Below are positions 15,357 to 19,148 of a stretch of 19,148 bases of DNA, piece after piece. The stretch is from positions 1 through 19,148 of the forward strand of contig CAIUWU010000291.1 of assembly GCA_903902945.1 (NCBI GenBank). Reading direction: 5' to 3'. This DNA is from an uncultured Pseudomonadota bacterium (lineage in GTDB: Bacteria > Pseudomonadota > Gammaproteobacteria > Methylococcales > Methylomonadaceae). The stretch's first letter is position 1; the number at the start of each line of letters is the position of its first letter. The translations under genes and the position numbers were made by a program. The notes beneath the pieces were generated by a model. That model ran no database searches and was not told the origin of the DNA. It saw only the letters and a list, made by a program, of their open reading frames with translations.

Positions 15357-15746
15357 GTGTCCAATGCCATTGAAAAACTGCTGGCTGCACAGATGGAATT
15401 TGGCCGGTTAATCTGTGAACAGATCCGCAGCAATATCGACAAACTGGAACTGACAGATACACAATCGGTGATCGCCCCCCGTTTCAGCAGTGCCGAATTT
15501 ACCCTGGTTACCGACCCGTATACCCAGCAGCAGAATCTGGTTGGTTACTGGTTTAACCCTAAACGACAGCGTACCGGCCAGATTCAGTTCAATAGCGACG
15601 GCAGTTGTTATGCTGAATACGATATAGTGCAAAATCATCCCAGACGCCCGGATTTATTCATTGAGGCGATCAGCGTCTGGGGGCACATCGATAATCTGAA
15701 AAGTGAAGCCAAACTGCTGGAACTGCCCGGACCGGAAGAATCATGA
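15357..15746 (+). CDS. Unrecognised 129-residue protein in the nifEN operon
   Basis: I do not recognise a named family. The frame starts with GTG at 15357, with GGAG 7 bases upstream. The N-terminal 30 residues look helical (AIEKLLAAQMEFGRLICEQI). The rest has short beta-like stretches with many aromatics (AEFTLVTDPY, LVGYWFNPKRQRTGQIQF, CYAEYDI, ISVWGHI), suggesting a small alpha+beta fold. Two Cys are far apart, so no Fe-S motif. There is no signal peptide or membrane segment. The stop overlaps the DUF364 start by 4 bases (ATGA), so the two proteins are probably made together. A nitrogenase-related role is inferred from context alone. Confidence 0.8.
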   Translation: MSNAIEKLLAAQMEFGRLICEQIRSNIDKLELTDTQSVIAPRFSSAEFTLVTDPYTQQQNLVGYWFNPKRQRTGQIQFNSDGSCYAEYDIVQNHPRRPDLFIEAISVWGHIDNLKSEAKLLELPGPEES

Positions 15747-16495
15747 GTCATCCGCAGCTGATTTATCAAATGCTTTTGGACCATTGTTCGGCGCCGGCGA
15801 TGGTTGAGCAATTGCTGATCGGTGCGGTCTGGACGCTGTGCCGCACCAATGCGGCTTCCGGTGTGGGACTCGCGATGAGTCCCGGTTTGTATCCGCGCAA
15901 TCTGAGCTGGTCAGGCGAACTGACCGGCAAAACCGACATGCAACTCGGCTCCTGGATTTATAGCTGGGATCCGCATCAGGCCGCCGTTGCCTTGGCGGCG
16001 ATCAATAGCAATATCAATAGCCGCCCGCTGCCCGAATCACTGCATCCGATCTCGCTGCCTGCAGGTAATCTGGCGGTTTTCGATTTCCTGCTGCCACAAC
16101 TCCGCGAGCAGAAAGTGGCGGTGATCGGGCATTATCCCGGCATCGAACACTATCAGAACCAGATGGAACTCAGCATTCTCGAACGACAATTACAAGCCGG
16201 CGATCTGCCAGACAGCGCCTGTGAATTCATATTGCCTGAAGCCGACTGGGTATTTCTGACCGCCAGTTCGATAGCCAACAAAACCTTGCCCAGACTGGCA
16301 GAATTATCCGCTGACGCCAAAACGGTGTTGATGGGCCCCAGTCTGCCCTGGTTAACCGACTGGCGGCAATTTGGCATTGATTATCTGGCCGGCATTGAAA
16401 TTCTTGACCACCAGCGCCTGCAGGATACGGTAGCCCAGGGCGGCGGCATGAAAATTTTTGCCGACAGCGTCCGTTACCGAATCGCCGCTCTTTAA
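15743..16495 (+). CDS. DUF4213/DUF364 protein (putative heavy-metal chelation domain)
   Basis: The 250-residue product has an N-terminal DUF4213 part (about 1-90, enolase-N-like in related structures). Its C-terminal DUF364 part (about 95-248) is recognisable from KVAVIGHYPGIEHY, the GPSLPWLTDW loop, DYLAGIEILD and the glycine-rich VAQGGGMKIF. DUF364 proteins are linked to metal chelation or transport from structure and context, and function is unproven. In a nif operon, handling of molybdenum, iron or a chelator is the natural guess. Translation is coupled to the preceding gene by a 4-base overlap. It has no ferredoxin-type Cys motif. Confidence 0.85.
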   Translation: MSHPQLIYQMLLDHCSAPAMVEQLLIGAVWTLCRTNAASGVGLAMSPGLYPRNLSWSGELTGKTDMQLGSWIYSWDPHQAAVALAAINSNINSRPLPESLHPISLPAGNLAVFDFLLPQLREQKVAVIGHYPGIEHYQNQMELSILERQLQAGDLPDSACEFILPEADWVFLTASSIANKTLPRLAELSADAKTVLMGPSLPWLTDWRQFGIDYLAGIEILDHQRLQDTVAQGGGMKIFADSVRYRIAAL

Positions 16496-16525
16496 ACTTT
16501 AAGCCTCAGCCAAACTAAAACCGCT

Positions 16526-17776
16526 ATGTTTGATTACGACAGCCTTGACTTCGAAACTGCCGAACCAGCGCCCTGCTCTGATGCCAGATTACCGAGCCGG
16601 CAGGACTGCATGCGCTGCGGGCTGTGTGTCAACAGTTGTCCGACTTATTTGCTGTCGCAATCAGAACCGGAATCGCCCCGCAGCCGGGTACAGTCGCTGC
16701 GAAAAGTGTTGTCCGAACAGCAAGTACTGACAGGCGCAGAGCAACAACATCTCGCTAATTGTCTGCAGTGTCGGGCCTGTGAAACCGTTTGTCCCAGTCA
16801 AATGGCTTATGCTGCCGCTTTCGATCAGGCCCAAAACCAATTAGCCCCCAGCCAAGCCAGCTGGACAAGCCGGATGGGCTTTGCCCTGATTGACCACAAA
16901 CACTGGCGGCAAACCCTGTTGCCGCTGCTGACCCTGTATTTGCGTACCGGTTTGCAACAACCGATACGCGCCAGCGGTTTACTGAAAAAACTCGGACTGG
17001 CCGAGGCCGAAGCGCTGCTGCAAAGTCCCAGCCTGAGTCCGTTACATCGTTTGTATCCGATAAAAAAATCCAGACTGCGCGGCAGAGTGGCTTTATTCAC
17101 CGGCTGTCTGGCCGAACACTTTGACCGGCCGGTACAACTGGCAGCCATCAAACTGTTGAATGCTCTGGGATACGAAGTAGTCATTCCTCACGATCAGGTC
17201 TGTTGCGGCGCTATACATCAGCATCATGGCCGCAATCCGCAAGCGCTACTGGCCAAAAATGCCGAGGTTTTCTACAACCTGGAAGTAACCGCCGTGCTGT
17301 ATAGCGCCAGCGGCTGTGGTGCCATGCTGTCTGAACAGTTGGCACCGGACACCGAAACCTCGGGCTGGTTGTTGCGGCATCTGTATGACATCAATGACTT
17401 TTTGCTGCAACATTGGCCGGATCAGCTGAGACTGGCGGCATCGAATCTGACCGTCGCGGTTCATGAACCTTGCAGTCAGCGTCATGTCCTGAAAAACCAG
17501 CACAATCTGTATCTGCTGCTAGGTAAAATCCCCCATCTTCAACTGACAGCTGTTTCCGAAAATACCATCTGTTGCGGTGCCGGCGGCAGTTATATGCTCA
17601 GTCATCCTGAAACCGCCGACAAACTGCGGCGACGTAAACAACAGCAACTAAGCAATAGTGGCGCCGACCTGATCGTCAGCAGCAATTTCGCCTGTCGCTA
17701 TTATCTAAATGCCAGTCAGACCGACAGCAGCTTAAAAGTATTACATCCGCTGCAGTTACTGGCCGACCGGCTATAA
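16526..17776 (+). CDS. GlcF-like iron-sulfur oxidoreductase subunit with two CCG domains
   Basis: The 416-residue protein has two [4Fe-4S] ferredoxin motifs (C28/31/34/38 and C79/82/85/89). Two CCG (DUF3400-type) domains follow, marked by FTGCLAEHF (191-199), VCCGAIHQ (225-232), EPCSQRH (314-320) and CCGAGGSYML (349-358). This is the layout of glycolate oxidase iron-sulfur subunit GlcF. The FAD partners GlcD and GlcE are absent from the window. It could pair with a remote GlcDE, or act as an electron-transfer or lactate/glycolate dehydrogenase subunit linked to nitrogen fixation. No good ribosome site precedes the ATG. It lies 30 bases after DUF364 and converges with rseC. Confidence 0.85.
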   Translation: MFDYDSLDFETAEPAPCSDARLPSRQDCMRCGLCVNSCPTYLLSQSEPESPRSRVQSLRKVLSEQQVLTGAEQQHLANCLQCRACETVCPSQMAYAAAFDQAQNQLAPSQASWTSRMGFALIDHKHWRQTLLPLLTLYLRTGLQQPIRASGLLKKLGLAEAEALLQSPSLSPLHRLYPIKKSRLRGRVALFTGCLAEHFDRPVQLAAIKLLNALGYEVVIPHDQVCCGAIHQHHGRNPQALLAKNAEVFYNLEVTAVLYSASGCGAMLSEQLAPDTETSGWLLRHLYDINDFLLQHWPDQLRLAASNLTVAVHEPCSQRHVLKNQHNLYLLLGKIPHLQLTAVSENTICCGAGGSYMLSHPETADKLRRRKQQQLSNSGADLIVSSNFACRYYLNASQTDSSLKVLHPLQLLADRL

Positions 17777-17790
17777 CCCGCTATAACCCG
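17771..17790. repeat. Tandem 10-base repeat carrying both convergent stop codons
   Basis: CTATAACCCG occurs twice head to tail. The first copy carries the TAA stop of the GlcF-like gene on the plus strand. The second carries the TAG stop of rseC on the minus strand. Only four bases separate the two genes, and no hairpin terminator is visible. Confidence 0.7.
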
Positions 17791-18233
17791 GACCGGCACG
17801 CCGAGGTCTTGCTGATGATCTGTGGCGGGCTGCCCAGCACCGCTAATATCAGCCACTGCAACCGGTGGATCAGCCAGAAACAGCCCAACAGCATAATCAA
17901 CGCCAGTGCCGGTAAAACCCAGGGATTGCAGCAATCGGTTATCAGACCGTCAACCGTGCCGACTACCAGCAGCGTGACCAGCAGCGGCAACAGATACAGT
18001 AACAGGGCGGTTTGCAGCAGATGACGGTCGTCAATCACTACCGTTACCGTATCGCCGGGCAGCAGTAACAAATTGCAATCGACGGCAAACTCACGGGCAG
18101 GTAATAATTTGCCCAGCGTCGCCGAACTGCACTGACTCTGCTGAATACAGCCAGCGCAAGCGCCGGCTGCTGCCCGCCTGATCCAGACCCTACCGGCGCT
18201 GACCCGGATCACGACCGCCTCGGCACTGAGCAT
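17781..18233 (-). CDS. rseC: RseC/MucC-family membrane protein
   Basis: The 150-residue product (start ATG at 18233) has an N-terminal SoxR-reducing-system RseC domain: AEAVVIRVSAGRVWIRR, then a Cys-rich stretch with C26, C29 and C35 (ACAGCIQQSQC), then PGDTVTVVID. Two membrane helices follow at about 74-94 and 104-124. RseC proteins work with Rsx/Rnf in E. coli SoxR reduction, and a short relative is associated with Rnf/Nqr complexes. A role with the Rnf encoded in this window is therefore plausible but inferred. The start shares a base with the nifF stop (TGATG). A longer frame to 18269 runs inside nifF and is not chosen. Confidence 0.85.
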   Translation of the reverse strand: MLSAEAVVIRVSAGRVWIRRAAAGACAGCIQQSQCSSATLGKLLPAREFAVDCNLLLLPGDTVTVVIDDRHLLQTALLLYLLPLLVTLLVVGTVDGLITDCCNPWVLPALALIMLLGCFWLIHRLQWLILAVLGSPPQIISKTSACRSGL

Positions 18234-18769
18234 CACGAGCTCCAGGCGGCACTGATCGCTGTCAGCCAATCACTGAGACGAGTCGGGGTCAGTTCTTTCT
18301 GATTGTCTTCATCCAGCACCAGACCGACAAACTGCTCGCCAACCAGGGCCCGTGACCGTTGAAATGCATAAGACTCAGAACCGGTAAAACCAATGAAATT
18401 GGCGCCGCAATCGGCAAATGCGTCATACAAGATTCCCAGGGCATCGACAAAATTTCCCGGATAGCCAATCTGGTCACCCAGACCATACAAAGCAATGGTC
18501 TGAGCGGAAAAGTCGGCACCGGCCAGCGTGGGCAGAAATTCGTCCCAGCTTTCGGTGGAGGTTCCGGCTTCCAGACCTGGTAACTGTCCCTCGCCATAAG
18601 TCGGCGTACCGATAATCAGCACATCGTAGGCCTGCAAATCTTCAACGCTGGCATTCCTGATATTGACCGGTTTTTCGGTCACCACTGGCGCCAATTGCTG
18701 GGCAATCTGTTTTGCGATTTTGCGCGTATTGCCGGTATCAGTCCCAAAAAACACCCCTACTTTTGCCAT
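18233..18769 (-). CDS. nifF: NifF-type long-chain flavodoxin
   Basis: Flavodoxin II (NifF) is the low-potential FMN electron donor to nitrogenase reductase. The 178-residue product has the phosphate loop GTDTGNT (9-15), the first FMN loop GTPTYGEGQLPG (54-65) and the second loop YGLGDQIGYPGNF (95-107) with the stacking Tyr. The extra loop of long-chain flavodoxins is present (about 120-145). The residues ESWDEFLP and LDEDNQKELT are close to A. vinelandii NifF. The ATG at 18769 has AGGAG 8 bases upstream. An open frame extends to 18916 but overlaps the BolA gene. It lies 23 bases after the Grx-BolA gene and is coupled to rseC. Confidence 0.92.
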   Translation of the reverse strand: MAKVGVFFGTDTGNTRKIAKQIAQQLAPVVTEKPVNIRNASVEDLQAYDVLIIGTPTYGEGQLPGLEAGTSTESWDEFLPTLAGADFSAQTIALYGLGDQIGYPGNFVDALGILYDAFADCGANFIGFTGSESYAFQRSRALVGEQFVGLVLDEDNQKELTPTRLSDWLTAISAAWSS

Positions 18770-18792
18770 GATGCTTACTCCTGCCAGACGCT

Positions 18793-19148
18793 TTAGATTT
18801 GAATTTGTAACAATCCGGATCCAGCCCCAGCCTGACGGGCTTGCCACTGTTCCGGGGTATGGGTTTTGACACTCAAAGCATGCAAACGACCGGAGGCCAG
18901 TGCTTCGCCAAGACACTGCATTACCCCCTGATGCTGTTTGACCAGACTCAATCCGGCAAACTGTGCGCTGATCACGGTAAGACTCAGATCGCAGCCCTGC
19001 CCTTCGATCATAATCACCGCATCCGGATAGACGCTGCCAATCAGCCGCTCTACTTCAGAGTGACTGAGGCTGGCCGGCTGTTGATCTTCAACCGCAACCG
19101 CTTGTTGCAATATGGGCAGCAGGCTACCGTCCTGCCACAGGGCTTCGA
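18793..19148 (-). CDS. Glutaredoxin-BolA fusion, C-terminal part (5' end beyond the window)
   Basis: The frame stays open to the window edge, so the upstream part is missing. Residues from about SLSHSEVERLIGSVYPDAV to the LHALSVKTHTPEQW end form a BolA-family domain, with the conserved His in HQGVMQCLGE and the LHALS strand. Before it, EALWQDGSLLPILQQA closely resembles the C-terminal helix of monothiol glutaredoxins (Grx4/Grx5 type: LWxxGxLxxLL). The protein is therefore probably a Grx-BolA fusion that binds or moves [2Fe-2S] clusters. A TTG at 19110 would give a BolA-only protein but has no clear ribosome site. Being upstream of nifF suggests a role in supplying Fe-S clusters for nitrogen fixation. 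Confidence 0.75.
   Translation of the reverse strand, partial: EALWQDGSLLPILQQAVAVEDQQPASLSHSEVERLIGSVYPDAVIMIEGQGCDLSLTVISAQFAGLSLVKQHQGVMQCLGEALASGRLHALSVKTHTPEQWQARQAGAGSGLLQIQI

Noticed and set aside
18770..18916. Longer nifF start at 18916
   Set aside because: It overlaps the BolA coding region and lacks a ribosome site; ATG at 18769 has AGGAG and begins the flavodoxin fold directly.
1..19148. CRISPR arrays, insertion sequences, tRNA or rRNA genes
   Set aside because: No spaced repeats, transposase-like frames or recognisable RNA genes were seen anywhere in the window.

Overview
The window is a nitrogen-fixation accessory and regulatory cluster. The organism is probably a gammaproteobacterium. 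Gene order and protein features follow the Azotobacter vinelandii / Pseudomonas stutzeri type of nif region: nifL-nifA with a divergent rnfABCDGEH and nafY, then nifENX followed by DUF269, DUF683 and ferredoxin genes. Moderate GC, a bacteriohemerythrin and this layout would fit a gammaproteobacterial methanotroph (Methylomonas/Methylobacter type), but that genus-level idea is inference. The structural genes nifHDK are not in the window.

Left arm, minus strand (1-2154): nifL overlaps the start of nifA by 8 bases. NifA is represented only by its N-terminal GAF domain. Its reading frame appears broken close to the window edge, and the rest of the gene lies outside. Between nifL and rnfA (2155-2545) is a compact divergent control region: one -24/-12 sigma-54 promoter facing each way, with two TGT-N10-ACA NifA sites between them.

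Middle, plus strand (2546-9668): a tightly packed operon rnfA-B-C-D-G-E-H, an unrecognised 189-residue protein, a single-domain rhodanese, and nafY. Rnf drives low-potential electron flow to ferredoxin or flavodoxin for nitrogenase. NafY is a FeMo-cofactor and apo-nitrogenase binding protein. A separately controlled bacteriohemerythrin gene follows (9841-10236), with a perfect FNR/Anr box upstream and a strong hairpin terminator downstream.

Right arm, plus strand (10570-17776): a textbook nif promoter (NifA site, IHF site, sigma-54 promoter) precedes nifE-nifN-nifX, the DUF269 and DUF683 proteins, 2[4Fe-4S] ferredoxin III, a thioredoxin-like [2Fe-2S] ferredoxin (Shethna protein I type), an unrecognised 129-residue protein, a DUF4213/DUF364 protein and a GlcF-like iron-sulfur protein. 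NifEN with NifX completes FeMo-cofactor assembly. The ferredoxins and the GlcF-like protein are probable redox partners.

Far right, minus strand (17781-19148): an RseC-like membrane protein, a NifF-type flavodoxin, and the 3' part of a gene whose product reads as the tail of a monothiol glutaredoxin joined to a BolA domain. The window therefore combines nif regulation, electron supply (Rnf, flavodoxin, ferredoxins), cofactor assembly, probable oxygen handling and Fe-S trafficking. The least described parts are the 189- and 129-residue proteins, the DUF364/GlcF-like tail of the nifEN operon, and the Grx-BolA/NifF/RseC group.
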